Shown here: positions 47,686 to 56,380 of the stretch, in pieces
How positions within the stretch are numbered: the first letter of the stretch is position 1
Layout: the number at the start of each line of letters is the position of its first letter
Origin: Comamonadaceae bacterium OS-1
Lineage (GTDB): Bacteria; Pseudomonadota; Gammaproteobacteria; Burkholderiales; Burkholderiaceae_C
Reading direction: 5' to 3'
DNA length: 64,000 nucleotides
Assembly (NCBI GenBank): GCA_027923965.1
Contig: AP026969.1
Location: 4,960,001 to 5,024,000, forward strand
Notes under the pieces: model-generated
What the model was told of the DNA's origin: nothing
The model's input: the letters and a program-made list of their open reading frames with translations, nothing else
Databases searched by the model: none
Made by a program: the position numbers and the translations under genes

Positions 47686-49155
47686 TCAGCGGTCCAGCCC
47701 GCCCAGGCAGATGTACTTCATCTCCATGAACTCATCCAGCCCGTACTTGGAGCCTTCGCGCCCCAGGCCCGACTGCTTGACACCACCAAACGGCGCTTCG
47801 GCGGTGGAGATCAAACCGGTGTTTACGCCCACCATGCCCGACTCGATCTGCTCGGACACGCGCATCACGCGGCCGATGTCGCGGCTGTAGAAGTAGGCGG
47901 CCAGGCCGAACTCGGTGTTGTTGGCGCGTTCAATGACTTCGGCTTCGGTGTCGAAGACGAAGATTGGGGCCAGCGGGCCGAAGGTTTCGTCCTGGGCGAA
48001 CAGCATGTCTTCCGTCGCGCCACCAATCACGGTGGGCTCAAAGAACAGGCCGCCCAGCGCGTGCGGTTTGCCACCGGCCAGCACCTTGCCGCCCTTGGCG
48101 ATGGCATCGGCGATGTGCTCTTGCACCTTGGCCACGGCCTTGGCATCGATCAGCGGGCCCTGGGTGCTACCGGCATCCACGCCGTTGCCCACTTTGAGCG
48201 CCTGCACCTTGGCCACCAGCTTGGTGGTGAAGGCTTCCAGCACGCCGCGCTGCACATAGATGCGGTTGGCGCAGACGCAGGTCTGGCCAGTGTTGCGGTA
48301 CTTGGAGATCATCGCGCCGTCCACGGCGGCATCCAGATCGGCATCGTCGAACACGATGAACGGCGCGTTGCCGCCCAGCTCCAGCGACAGCTTCTTGATG
48401 GTGTCGGCCGACTGGCGCATCAGCGTGCGGCCCACTTCGGTGGAGCCGGTGAAGGTGAGCTTGCGCACGATGGGGCTGCGCGTCATCTCGCCGCCGATCT
48501 GGCTGGCGGAGCCGGTCAGCACCGACAGCAGGCCCTTGGGCACACCGGCGCGGTCGGCCAGCTCGGCGAAGGCCAGGGCCGAGTAGGGCGTTTGCGTGGC
48601 GGGCTTGACCACCATGGAGCAGCCCGCGGCCAGCGCCGGACCGGCCTTGCGGGTCAGCATGGCGGTGGGGAAGTTCCAGGGCGTGATGGCGGCTGTGACA
48701 CCGATGGGCTGCTTGATGGCCAGCAGGCGGCGGTCGCCGGTGGGGGCGGGGATGGTGTCGCCGTAGATGCGGCGGGCTTCGTCGGCAAACCACTCGATGA
48801 ACGATGCCGAATAGACGATTTCGCCCTTGGCTTCGGCCAGCGGCTTGCCCTGCTCGGAGGTGAGGATCAGGGCCAGGTCGTCCTGGTGCTGCAGCATCAG
48901 GTCGTTGAGGCGGCGCAGGATGGCGGCGCGCTCTTTGCCCGACACATTGCGCCAGGCGCGCTGGGCCACTTCGGCGGCGGCAATGGCGCGCACCGTCTCG
49001 GCCGTGCCGCACATCGGCACCGTGCCCAGCACCTCGCCGGTGGCGGGGTTGGTCACTGGCACGGTCTCGCCGTTGTCGGCATCGACCCAGGCACCGGCGA
49101 TGAAGGCCTGCTGGCGCAGCAGGGTGGGGTCTTTGAGGTTCAGAGTGGTGGTCAT
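47686..49155 (-). CDS. gabD: NAD(P)-dependent succinate-semialdehyde dehydrogenase
   Basis: The 489-residue aldehyde dehydrogenase oxidises succinate semialdehyde to succinate, the last step of GABA breakdown. ITPWNFPTAMLTRKAGPALAAGC (about 156-178) is the cofactor region, LELGGNAPFIVFDDADLDAAV (about 256-276) holds the catalytic Glu, and NTGQTCVCANRIYVQ (about 284-298) the catalytic Cys. Length and text match GabD. It lies 12 bp after gabT, forming the gabTD operon controlled by the divergent gabR. Confidence 0.94.
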   Translation of the reverse strand: MTTTLNLKDPTLLRQQAFIAGAWVDADNGETVPVTNPATGEVLGTVPMCGTAETVRAIAAAEVAQRAWRNVSGKERAAILRRLNDLMLQHQDDLALILTSEQGKPLAEAKGEIVYSASFIEWFADEARRIYGDTIPAPTGDRRLLAIKQPIGVTAAITPWNFPTAMLTRKAGPALAAGCSMVVKPATQTPYSALAFAELADRAGVPKGLLSVLTGSASQIGGEMTRSPIVRKLTFTGSTEVGRTLMRQSADTIKKLSLELGGNAPFIVFDDADLDAAVDGAMISKYRNTGQTCVCANRIYVQRGVLEAFTTKLVAKVQALKVGNGVDAGSTQGPLIDAKAVAKVQEHIADAIAKGGKVLAGGKPHALGGLFFEPTVIGGATEDMLFAQDETFGPLAPIFVFDTEAEVIERANNTEFGLAAYFYSRDIGRVMRVSEQIESGMVGVNTGLISTAEAPFGGVKQSGLGREGSKYGLDEFMEMKYICLGGLDR

Positions 49156-49167
49156 CAGGTGATTTCT

Positions 49168-50484
49168 TTAGGCTGTCATGGCTGCGGCGAGGATGTCGAG
49201 GCCTTCGGCCAGCACAGCATCTTCAATCGTCAGCGGGAACAGGAAGCGGATCACGTTGCCGTACACGCCGCAGGTCAGCAGCAACAGGCCGGCCTTCTGG
49301 GCGCGCTGGACGATGAGCTTGGTGAAGTCGGTGTCGGGGGTGCCGTCGGCCTTGGCGAATTCCACGGCGGCCATGCAGCCCAGGCCGCGCACGTCGCTGA
49401 TCTGCGGCACGGTAGCGCGCAGGCTGTTGAGGCGGTCGGTCAGCACCTTGCCCAGGCGCTCTGCGCGGGCGCTGAGCTGCTCGTCGGCAATCACGTCCAG
49501 CACGGCGTGGGCCGAGGCGATGGCCAATGGGTTCCCGGCGTAGGTGCCGCCCAGGCCGCCGGGGGCGGGTGCGTCCATGATCTCGGCGCGGCCACACACG
49601 GCAGACAAGGGCATGCCACCGGCCAGGCTCTTGGCCATGGTCATCAGGTCGGGCACGACAGTGTGGTGGTCCATGGCAAACAGCTTGCCGGTGCGGGCAA
49701 AGCCGGTCTGGATTTCATCCGCAATCATCACGATGCCGTGCTGGTCGCACAAGGCGCGGATGGCGACCATCAGCGCCGGGGGCATCACGTAGAAGCCGCC
49801 TTCGCCCTGGATGGGTTCGATGATGATGGCCGCCACCTGGTCGGGCGCGATGTCGCACTTGAACAGGTTCTGGATGGCGTGCAGCGTGTCGTCCACCGTC
49901 ACGCCATGCACGTCCATGGGGGCGGGCACGTGGTAGATGCTGCCGGGGAAGGGGCCAAAGCCCACCTTGTACGGCACCACTTTGCCAGTCAGCGCCATGC
50001 CCATGAAGGTGCGGCCATGGAACGCACCGGTCAGCGCAATCACGCCGGGGCGGCGGGTGTGGGCGCGGGCGATCTTGATGGCGTTTTCGACGGCTTCCAC
50101 ACCGGTGGTGAAGAAGGCGGTTTTCTTGGCGTGGCTGCCGGGGGTGAGGGCGTTCAGGCGCTCGGCCAGGTACACCGAGCTCTCATAAGGGATGACCTGG
50201 TAGGCGGTGTGGGTGAAGTGGTCGAGCTGCTCGCGGATGGCGGCGATCAGGCGCGGGTGGCGGTGGCCGGTGTTGAGCACGGCGATACCGGCGGCAAAGT
50301 CGATGTAGCGGTTGCCCTCGACATCCCAGATTTCCGAGTTCAGCGCACGGTCGGCGTAGATGGGGAAACCAATGCCCACGCCGCGTGGGGCTGCCGCGGC
50401 ACGGCGCTGGTCGAGTTGGGCGTTGGTGGGGCTAGTGGAGCTGGAGGATTGGGTAACGGCAGAGGGGGCGACGGCGGTGTTCAT
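49168..50484 (-). CDS. gabT: 4-aminobutyrate aminotransferase
   Basis: The 438-residue PLP enzyme transfers the amino group of GABA to 2-oxoglutarate. RYIDFAAGIAVLNTGHRHP (about 58-76), GAFHGRTFMGMALTGK (about 152-167), the cofactor Asp in MIADEIQTGFARTGKLFA (about 252-270) and the lysine in TMAKSLAGGMPLSAVCG (about 283-299) are as in GabT. The first ~30 residues are a low-complexity Ser/Thr extension not needed for the fold. It is first in the operon with gabD. Confidence 0.93.
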   Translation of the reverse strand: MNTAVAPSAVTQSSSSTSPTNAQLDQRRAAAAPRGVGIGFPIYADRALNSEIWDVEGNRYIDFAAGIAVLNTGHRHPRLIAAIREQLDHFTHTAYQVIPYESSVYLAERLNALTPGSHAKKTAFFTTGVEAVENAIKIARAHTRRPGVIALTGAFHGRTFMGMALTGKVVPYKVGFGPFPGSIYHVPAPMDVHGVTVDDTLHAIQNLFKCDIAPDQVAAIIIEPIQGEGGFYVMPPALMVAIRALCDQHGIVMIADEIQTGFARTGKLFAMDHHTVVPDLMTMAKSLAGGMPLSAVCGRAEIMDAPAPGGLGGTYAGNPLAIASAHAVLDVIADEQLSARAERLGKVLTDRLNSLRATVPQISDVRGLGCMAAVEFAKADGTPDTDFTKLIVQRAQKAGLLLLTCGVYGNVIRFLFPLTIEDAVLAEGLDILAAAMTA

Positions 50485-50522
50485 GGGGTGTCCTGGAGTG
50501 GAACCCGCAGTTTAAAATTTAT

Positions 50523-50568
50523 TTGGCTCCACAAATGGAACCAATTACAGTTAGTTTATGGAACCAAT
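50523..50568. promoter_or_regulatory. Putative GabR operator region
   Basis: Two exact 11-bp direct repeats, ATGGAACCAAT, start at 50535 and 50558, 23 bp apart (about two helical turns). The second includes the gabR start codon. An inverted half-site TTGGCTCC (50523-50530) faces the first. MocR/GabR regulators use such direct repeats. The layout suggests autoregulation and control of gabTD. Confidence 0.6.
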
Positions 50569-52045
50569 CCATTCGCCAAAATACCAATCAGAGGCCCTGC
50601 CCGACTTCGTGCAGCGCCAGTTTGACGTGGCCAGTCCCCAGAACGACCACCGCCAGCTCTACGGCATCCTGCAGCGCGGCATCCGCACGGCGGTACTGGC
50701 TGCAGGCACCCAGTTGCCGCCCAGCCGCGTGCTGGCCCAGGCGCTGCAGATTGCCCGCAACACCGTGGTGCACGTGTACGAGCAACTGGCGCTGGAAGGC
50801 TATGTGCAGGCGGGCGTGGGCCGCGGCACCTTTGTGGCCGCCGTGGGCCCGCGCCTGGCCGACCGCAGCGCGGCGCCCCGGCAAGCGCGGACGGAGTTGC
50901 TCTCACGCCGCGGCAGCCAGCTGGTGCGCGAGGCCGGGGCGGCCCCGCTGCAGTGGGGCGCGTTCACCCCCGGTGTGCCCGAGGTGCGCATGTTCCCCAC
51001 GGCCATATGGAGCCGCCTGCAGGCCCGCGCCGCCCGCAGGCAAACCCCGGCGCAGCTCACCTACGCCACCGGCCCGGGCGACGCGGGCCTGCGCCAGGCC
51101 GTGTCCGACTACCTGCAGGGCACGCGCGGCGTGGTGTGCAGCCCGGAGCAGGTGGTCATCACCAGCGGCACCCAGCAGTCGCTGCACCTGGTGGCCCAGC
51201 TGCTCACCGACCCCGGCGACCGCGTGTGGCTGGAAGACCCCGGCTACTGGGGCGCGCGCAGCGTGTTCCGCGCCCACGGGCTGGACCTGCAGCCGGTGGC
51301 GCTGGATGCCGAAGGCATGGCCCCCAGCCCGGCCCAACTGCGCCAGCCGCCCCGGGTGATGTTCCTCTCGCCCTCGCACCAGTACCCGCTGGGCGCGCTC
51401 ATGGGCCATGGCCGCCGCCAGCAGCTGCTGGACTACGCGGCCGTGCACGGCGTGTGGGTGGTGGAAGACGACTACGACAGCGAATTCCGCTATGGCACCC
51501 GCCCGCTGCCCGCGCTGCAGGGCCTGGACACCCAGGGCCGCGTGGTCTACCTGGGCACGTTTTCCAAAACCCTGTACCCCGCCCTGCGCATCGCCTACCT
51601 GGTGCTGCCGCCCGACCTGGTGGACGGCTTTGCCCAGGCGCTCAACGAGCTGTTCCGCGAGGGCCAGACCGTGCAGCAGGCCGTGCTGGCGCAGTTCCTC
51701 AGCGAAGGCCACTACGCCACCCACATCCGCCGTATGCGCGCCATCTACAGCGCCCGCCACGACGCGCTGATCCACGCCATAGTCCAAGAATTCGGCAGCC
51801 AGTTGCCTATCCTGGGCGGCGATGCCGGCCTGCACCTGGTGCTGGGCCTGCCCCCGCAAATAGACGATGCCGCCGTGGCCCAGGCCGCCCTGCGCGCAGG
51901 CATCAGCACCCGGCCGCTGTCGCTGTACCACCTGCGGCAACCGGCGGCCACCAAGGGCCTGCTGCTGGGCTACGGCGCGGTGCCAGAGGAAGAGATCGGG
52001 CCGAGTTTTGCGCGGCTGGCGCAGGTGGTTCGGGGGTTTTTGTAG
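50558..52045 (+). CDS. gabR: MocR/GabR-family regulator (GntR helix-turn-helix plus aminotransferase fold)
   Basis: The 495-residue protein has an N-terminal winged helix (about 25-90, with LYGILQRGIRTAVLAAGTQLPPSRVLAQALQIARNTVVHVYEQLALEG) and a class I aminotransferase-like domain (about 130-495). The PLP lysine lies in YLGTFSKTLYPALRIAYLVLPP (about 330-350), and the DDYDSEFRY and VVITSGTQQSLHLVAQLL segments are typical. It is divergent from gabTD, so it probably activates these genes on binding GABA and PLP, as B. subtilis GabR does. Confidence 0.9.
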   Translation: MEPIHSPKYQSEALPDFVQRQFDVASPQNDHRQLYGILQRGIRTAVLAAGTQLPPSRVLAQALQIARNTVVHVYEQLALEGYVQAGVGRGTFVAAVGPRLADRSAAPRQARTELLSRRGSQLVREAGAAPLQWGAFTPGVPEVRMFPTAIWSRLQARAARRQTPAQLTYATGPGDAGLRQAVSDYLQGTRGVVCSPEQVVITSGTQQSLHLVAQLLTDPGDRVWLEDPGYWGARSVFRAHGLDLQPVALDAEGMAPSPAQLRQPPRVMFLSPSHQYPLGALMGHGRRQQLLDYAAVHGVWVVEDDYDSEFRYGTRPLPALQGLDTQGRVVYLGTFSKTLYPALRIAYLVLPPDLVDGFAQALNELFREGQTVQQAVLAQFLSEGHYATHIRRMRAIYSARHDALIHAIVQEFGSQLPILGGDAGLHLVLGLPPQIDDAAVAQAALRAGISTRPLSLYHLRQPAATKGLLLGYGAVPEEEIGPSFARLAQVVRGFL

Positions 52046-52077
52046 GGGGCGCGTGGTTTGCCAAATAGAGCCCATTT

Positions 52078-52155
52078 TTGGATATTGAAAATGGCAGCCC
52101 GTGCTGATGGAATGGGCACGAGTAGCTCCTATTTTTAACTATCAAAAATGCAGTA
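52078..52155 (+). repeat. Interspersed palindromic repeat, copy 8 (long form)
   Basis: TTGGATATTGAAAATGGCAG leads into CCCGTGCTGATGGAATGGGC and then AGTAGCTCCTATTTTTAACT, ending ATCAAAAATGCAG. It lies in the 230-bp gap after gabR, which otherwise has no recognisable feature. Confidence 0.7.
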
Positions 52156-52275
52156 AAACGCTACGACGGCAGGGGCAAGCGCTGTTACTTTTGGAAGGAA
52201 AAACGTAGCTGCAAGGCGGCCGCCGCAAACGGGCTCCGGGCTATAGTGGCCCACACCCCACCCGTGCCCCGCCCC

Positions 52276-52887
52276 ATGCCGTACATCCACACCTTAGAAG
52301 ACCTGCAAGCCCTGTTCGGCACGGTAGCCGAAGCCTCGGTGCGCAAGGAAGTGCCCACGCTCCATCCGGCCTACCAGGCGTGGATTGCGCAGTCGCCGTT
52401 TGCCGTGCTGGCCACCCGCGGGCCGGACGGGCTCGACACCTCGCCGCGCGGCGACCCGGCCCCACTGGTGCGCATGCCCGACGAACGCACCCTGCTGCTG
52501 CCAGAGCGCCGCGGCAACAACCGCATCGACAGCCTGCGCAATATCCTGTACGACCCGCAGGTGGCGCTGATCTTCTTCGTCCCCGGCGTGCGCGAGACGG
52601 TGCGCGTCAACGGCAGCGCCCAAATCAGCGCCGACCCGGCACTGCTGGAGCCGTTTGCGGTGCAGGGGCAACTGCCCAAGTGCGTCATCGAAATCACCGT
52701 GCAGACCGTGTTCTTCCAGTGCGCCCGGGCGCTGCTGCGTTCGTCCCTGTGGTCCCAGGACCCCGCCGCAGGCCGGGCCGCTGTACCCACCGCAGGCCAG
52801 ATGCTCGCCGCGCTGACCGGTAACGGCATAGACGGCGAAAGCTACGACCGAGAACTGCCCGAGCGGCAGGCCAAGTCGCTGTATTGA
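52276..52887 (+). CDS. PPOX-type flavoprotein (pyridoxamine 5'-phosphate oxidase family)
   Basis: From ATG 52276 (MPYIHTLEDLQALFG) the protein has 203 residues. SPFAVLATRGPDGLDTSPRGDPAPLVRMPDERTLLLPERRGNNRIDSLRNIL-type text (about 40-90) is the FMN-binding split-barrel of the MSMEG_1061-like PPOX subgroup. ALLRSSLWSQDPA near 155 is a subgroup hallmark. The substrate is unknown; proteins of this group are putative FMN-dependent oxidoreductases. A longer GTG start at 52246 is possible. It begins a series of small accessory enzymes. Confidence 0.83.
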   Translation: MPYIHTLEDLQALFGTVAEASVRKEVPTLHPAYQAWIAQSPFAVLATRGPDGLDTSPRGDPAPLVRMPDERTLLLPERRGNNRIDSLRNILYDPQVALIFFVPGVRETVRVNGSAQISADPALLEPFAVQGQLPKCVIEITVQTVFFQCARALLRSSLWSQDPAAGRAAVPTAGQMLAALTGNGIDGESYDRELPERQAKSLY

Positions 52888-52931
52888 GGCGGCGGCCAGA
52901 TGCCGAACGGGCAGACATCCACAACTCCTTC

Positions 52932-53540
52932 ATGCAACCCACTACAACCCTTTCCATTACCGCGGTTGATGCACCGGAATTCGATCCGTTTCTGGCCTAC
53001 CTGAACGACCACCTCTCGGACAACGGCGCGAACGGTGACGGGTACTTCCAGCCGCTGTCCCGCAGCGCATCGCATTTCCCGGCAGACCGGGTCGCCGCCT
53101 TTCGCAACGGGCTGGCCCTGCCGGTAGGCCAGGCGGGCTGGCGCCGCCTGTGGGTGGCCCGCAGTGCCACCGGCCAGATCCTCGGCCACATCGATCTGCG
53201 GGCCCACGCCGAGCGCTTTACCGAGCACCGTTGCCTGCTGGGCATGGGTATCGATCGCGGGCACCGCCAGATCGGCCTGGGGCTGCAGCTCATTGCGCAC
53301 GCAGCGGATTGGGCCCAGGCCAGTGGGCCATTGGAGTGGATCGACCTCCAGGTACTGTCCAGCAACGAGAAAGCCATTCGCCTGTACGGGCGCTACGGCT
53401 TCGTAAAGACTGGCGAAACGCCCGACATGTTCCAGATTGACGGGCAGAAGTTTGCGTACACGGCGATGGCCAAGCGGCTGGGTGGGGGTTGGGCTGGTGC
53501 CGAGGCATCCGTTTATCCAGCTGCCCCAGGCGCACGTTAG
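52932..53540 (+). CDS. GNAT-family N-acetyltransferase
   Basis: From ATG 52932 (MQPTTTLSITAVDAPEFDPFLAYL) the protein has 202 residues. The acetyl-CoA-binding part is ILGHIDLRAHAERFTEHRCLLGMGIDRGHRQIGLGLQLIAHAADWAQ (about 93-140, RxxGxG/A-like turn in RGHRQIG-LG), with the final strand GRYGFVKTGETPDMFQIDG (about 158-176). The acceptor is unknown. The stop codon lies within GTTAG, 6 bp before the FosX-like gene, so the two are probably co-transcribed. Confidence 0.83.
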   Translation: MQPTTTLSITAVDAPEFDPFLAYLNDHLSDNGANGDGYFQPLSRSASHFPADRVAAFRNGLALPVGQAGWRRLWVARSATGQILGHIDLRAHAERFTEHRCLLGMGIDRGHRQIGLGLQLIAHAADWAQASGPLEWIDLQVLSSNEKAIRLYGRYGFVKTGETPDMFQIDGQKFAYTAMAKRLGGGWAGAEASVYPAAPGAR

Positions 53541-53546
53541 ATCCCC

Positions 53547-53948
53547 ATGGCCATTCGAGGCATCAGCCATCTGACGTTCGTGGTGCGTGACCTGGACTGC
53601 ACTGCGCATTTGCTGTGTGCGGGGCTGGGGGCGCAAGAGGTCTACGACAGCAAGGGCAAGAACTTCTCGCTGTCGCGGGAAAAGTTCTTTCTGCTGGGTG
53701 GCGTTTGGCTGGCCTTCATGGAGGGGCAGCCCACCGAGCGCTCGTACCGCCATGTGGCATTTGAAGTAGCTGAGTCGGATCTACCCACATTCGAGGCCCG
53801 GCTTCAAGCGCTCGGGGTGGAAATCAAGGCACCCCGGCCACGTGTGGAAGGGGAAGGCCTGTCGCTCTACTTCTACGACCACGACAACAACCTGTTTGAG
53901 ATGCACACGGGCACGCTGGCGCAGCGGCTGGCGCGGTACGGGCAGTGA
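53547..53948 (+). CDS. FosX-type fosfomycin resistance hydrolase
   Basis: The 133-residue VOC-fold protein is very close in length and text to FosX/FosE/FosI proteins: GISHLTFVVRDL, FSLSREKFFLLGGVWLAFMEGQP, ERSYRHVAFEV, EIKAPRPRVEGEGLSLYFYDHDNNLFEMHTGTLAQRLARY-type text across the chain. Metal ligands are His8, His69 and Glu118. Glu45, in the SREKFF segment, matches the general base that FosX uses to hydrate fosfomycin. Enzyme activity is inferred. It may be an ordinary chromosomal gene of the lineage. Confidence 0.85.
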   Translation: MAIRGISHLTFVVRDLDCTAHLLCAGLGAQEVYDSKGKNFSLSREKFFLLGGVWLAFMEGQPTERSYRHVAFEVAESDLPTFEARLQALGVEIKAPRPRVEGEGLSLYFYDHDNNLFEMHTGTLAQRLARYGQ

Positions 53949-54014
53949 ATATGGGCCATACGCTCCGCATCATCCCCCAGACAGCCCAGCCGCAGCGGCT
54001 TTCGGTTTACGCTT

Positions 54015-54395
54015 CTAACCCAGGTCCTGGTGGATGCACAGGTAGTTGCCTTCGGGGTCCTTGAACCAGGCGGCCTTCTCGGCGCCCAGCACGCACACAT
54101 GGTCTACCGTCTTGAATCCGGGCAGGTCGTAGTCTTCGAACACCACACCGGCCTTTTTCAACGCCGCCACGCTGGTGCCGATGTCGGGCACCTGGAAGCT
54201 GATGGCGGTATGCTCGGCTTTGGTGCCCTCCGGCTTGGGAAAGAGGGCCAGCGTGCTGCCACCCACCTGGTAGATGAACTTGCCGTCGGGCCGGAAGCCG
54301 CTGGGCGCTAAGCCGAGACAGCGTTCGTAAAACGCCCGGGCCCGTTCCATATCGACCACGGGGAGCATGGTCGTCACAGAGGCATTGGCTAGCAT
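54015..54395 (-). CDS. VOC-family (glyoxalase/bleomycin-resistance-like) protein
   Basis: The 126-residue protein starts at ATG 54395 (AAAGGACTGCAT upstream). TTMLPVVDMERARAFYERCLGL (about 8-29) and the FKDPEGNYLCIHQDLG end (about 111-126) frame a single VOC unit pair. Its neighbours on the other strand include the FosX-like VOC protein, but the two are not closely similar. No substrate can be assigned. Confidence 0.82.
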   Translation of the reverse strand: MLANASVTTMLPVVDMERARAFYERCLGLAPSGFRPDGKFIYQVGGSTLALFPKPEGTKAEHTAISFQVPDIGTSVAALKKAGVVFEDYDLPGFKTVDHVCVLGAEKAAWFKDPEGNYLCIHQDLG

Positions 54396-54517
54396 ATGCA
54401 GTCCTTTCGCTCAATCCCCTTTAGCATAGGTGCCCATGCGGCAAAGCGCCAATCTGACAGGGTGCCCATCGCTAACGCCGCAGGTATTTCCACTTCGACC
54501 CAGGTACAGGAGGCCGC

Positions 54518-54943
54518 ATGCCAAAAGCCACCCCACCCAAACTCCTCGCAGGCGGCAATCCGCAGATCGCCAAGGCGGACGGCGAAGCGCCCGTGCAGGC
54601 CTACATCGCCGCCCTGAGCGGATGGCAGCAGGACATCGGCCAGCGCCTGGACGCCCTGATCACCCACAGCGTGCCCGGCGTGCACAAAGCCGTGCGCTGG
54701 AATTCGCCCATGTACGGCATGCCGGGCCAGGGCTGGTTCGCCAGCGTCCACGTCTTCACGCACTATGTGAAGCTCACGTTTTTCAAGGGCAGCTCTCTGC
54801 AGCCCGCGCCTTCGGGTGGCACGGCCAAGGAAGCCCGCTGGGTGGACATCCGCGAGGACCAGCTCGATGCGCCGCAGCTAGAGGCGCAGTTGGCCCAATG
54901 GGTGCAGCAGGCGGCGGCGATACCGGGTTGGGGCAAGGCCTAG
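54518..54943 (+). CDS. DUF1801-domain protein (YdhG/YjbR-like)
   Basis: The 141-residue protein starts at ATG 54518 (CAGGAGGCCGC upstream). PVQAYIAALSGWQQDIGQRLDALI (about 25-48), the KAVRWNSPMYG stretch (about 57-67) and HYVKLTFFKGSSL (about 80-93) match the DUF1801 fold shared with iron-transport-associated YdhG proteins. Function is unknown. Confidence 0.82.
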   Translation: MPKATPPKLLAGGNPQIAKADGEAPVQAYIAALSGWQQDIGQRLDALITHSVPGVHKAVRWNSPMYGMPGQGWFASVHVFTHYVKLTFFKGSSLQPAPSGGTAKEARWVDIREDQLDAPQLEAQLAQWVQQAAAIPGWGKA

Positions 54944-54957
54944 GGTGCTCCTTAAAG

Positions 54958-55056
54958 GTTATGCTTTTTGGGGCCATTTTTAGTGCTGAAAATGGCTGTT
55001 CGTGCTTATCCTATAAGCATGAGCAGCTCCTGTTTTTAACTATCAAAAGAGATGCA
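54958..55056 (+). repeat. Interspersed palindromic repeat, copy 9 (long form)
   Basis: GTTATGCTTTTTGGGGCCAT starts the copy, the core is CGTGCTTATCCTATAAGCAT (GCTTAT/ATAAGC palindrome), and the end is GAGCAGCTCCTGTTTTTAAC followed by TATCAAAAGAGATGCAG. It is among the most complete copies. Confidence 0.78.
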
Positions 55057-55148
55057 GTCTGTACGGCTCCACGGGGGGAGCCAATGGGGTCGGATCACGA
55101 TTGCGCGCTGGAACTGGATTGCCCCCTTGTATTCGTGAGGCCCATGCC

Positions 55149-55625
55149 ATGACCTTTGAGCAGCAAAAAGACAATCTCCGGCGGCTCGCGCGCAGTGGCA
55201 CCCTGCGCTGGTTCACGCTATGCGCGGCGGCCATCACGGTGGGAACGCTTGTGGGCGGCCTGCTCACCCGGCATCCCGTGTTCTTCATGGTGGTTGGTAT
55301 GGCGGGGGTTCTCTGGTACTGCGCGCACCACACCCGCCCGCACATCCATAACGCGGCCCAGGCGTTGGACCGGGACGTGACCGAGCCAGGCCGGGTGCGC
55401 ATTGAGATCACCAACTGGTCGGATTCGGATGCCTACACGGCAAAGACGGTGGCAACGCGGTCTGGCGCGTGGGCGTTTTCATTCATCGCCCAGGGCTGGG
55501 TGCCGCAGTCTGGGGAGTTTGATGCCACCTGCTTCCTGCTGCCCGGTGTGCCATGGCCAGCCCTGGTGCTGGTGGAGGGGAATATCTGCTATCCACGGGA
55601 AACGCCGAAGCGGGTGTTCATGTAA
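55149..55625 (+). CDS. Hypothetical membrane protein with two helices
   Basis: From ATG 55149 (MTFEQQKDNLRRLARSGTLRW) the protein has 158 residues. Two adjacent membrane helices (about 22-40, FTLCAAAITVGTLVGGLL, and about 45-60, VFFMVVGMAGVLWY) are followed by a soluble domain (about 65-158) with IEITNWSDSDAYTAKTVATRSGAW. The family was not recognised. The gene ends 66 bp before the second long inverted-repeat element. The start could also be ATG 55144 only in another frame, so 55149 is preferred. Confidence 0.6.
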   Translation: MTFEQQKDNLRRLARSGTLRWFTLCAAAITVGTLVGGLLTRHPVFFMVVGMAGVLWYCAHHTRPHIHNAAQALDRDVTEPGRVRIEITNWSDSDAYTAKTVATRSGAWAFSFIAQGWVPQSGEFDATCFLLPGVPWPALVLVEGNICYPRETPKRVFM

Positions 55626-55690
55626 CACGAACTGATTGGCAGATAGATGCATGGGCCGAAGCGTTTGCCAACGGAGTGGACGGCTGTTCG

Positions 55691-56328
55691 TGCCACTGCG
55701 ATCCCTGGCCGGGATGTGCCCCCGGCAGGGCAGTAACTTGTCTTTTGCGTGGCCAAAAGAAAGTCACCAAAGAAAAGGCCACCCCCACTGCCAGCGCCCC
55801 GTCGCTCTCGCGCCGGGGAACCTGCGGTGCTCGCCCCACGGGGGCATGCCGCAAACTCGCCTGCGGCTCAGACATGCGGCCTGCTGATCCCCGTGGGGCT
55901 GCGCTCCTCGGCGCTTTGCAGAGGGGGACCCCGGGGAGCGGGATCGGCCCGGCACAGCCGGGCATCGCGCCTAGGGCGCGAGACGGGGAACTGTGGGCGG
56001 CTGTGAAATCTGTCCGGCTATCGGCTGGCGTGCCGACCCCAGTTTCGTGCCCTTAGGCACGATGGGGCGCTATGCGCCCCCGATCCCGTATTGGGGTCCC
56101 CATCTGTATGCGCCGAGGAGCACAGCTTTGGGCGGATCAGGGCTGGCGTTGTTTGAGCCGCAGGCGAGTTTAGCCAGACCCCGCCCAAAGCGCGCACCGC
56201 AGGTTCCCGTAGCGGTAGCGGAGGGCGCAGACAGTTGGGGCGCCTTTCTTTGGGTTACTTTTCTTTTGCGCAAAAGAACAAGTGACTGCGCCGCCGGGCG
56301 CACTACCCGGCCAGCGGCGGCTGTGGCA
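55691..56328. repeat. Long inverted-repeat element, copy B (about 0.64 kb, non-coding)
   Basis: This copy is similar to copy A at 46651-47281 along its whole length, with single-base and short-block differences. It has the same two facing halves (left end TGCCACTGCGATCCCTGGCC, GGGATGTGCCCCCGGCAGGG, then CAGTAACTTGTCTTTTGCGT; right end mirrored at 56260-56328) and the same hairpins. It accounts for the gene-free stretch 55626-56380. It lies 52 bp upstream of the insertion sequence. Open frames in it are not supported as genes. Confidence 0.78.
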
Positions 56329-56380
56329 TCCAGCAATGCATGCGCTCCACGAAACTTCATTAAAACTTTTAAGAAAAAAT

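Noticed and set aside
53535..54020. A complete integron cassette around the FosX-like gene
   Set aside because: GTTAGAT is present, but the only nearby CTAAC (54016) does not match its reverse complement and no second core follows at attC distance.
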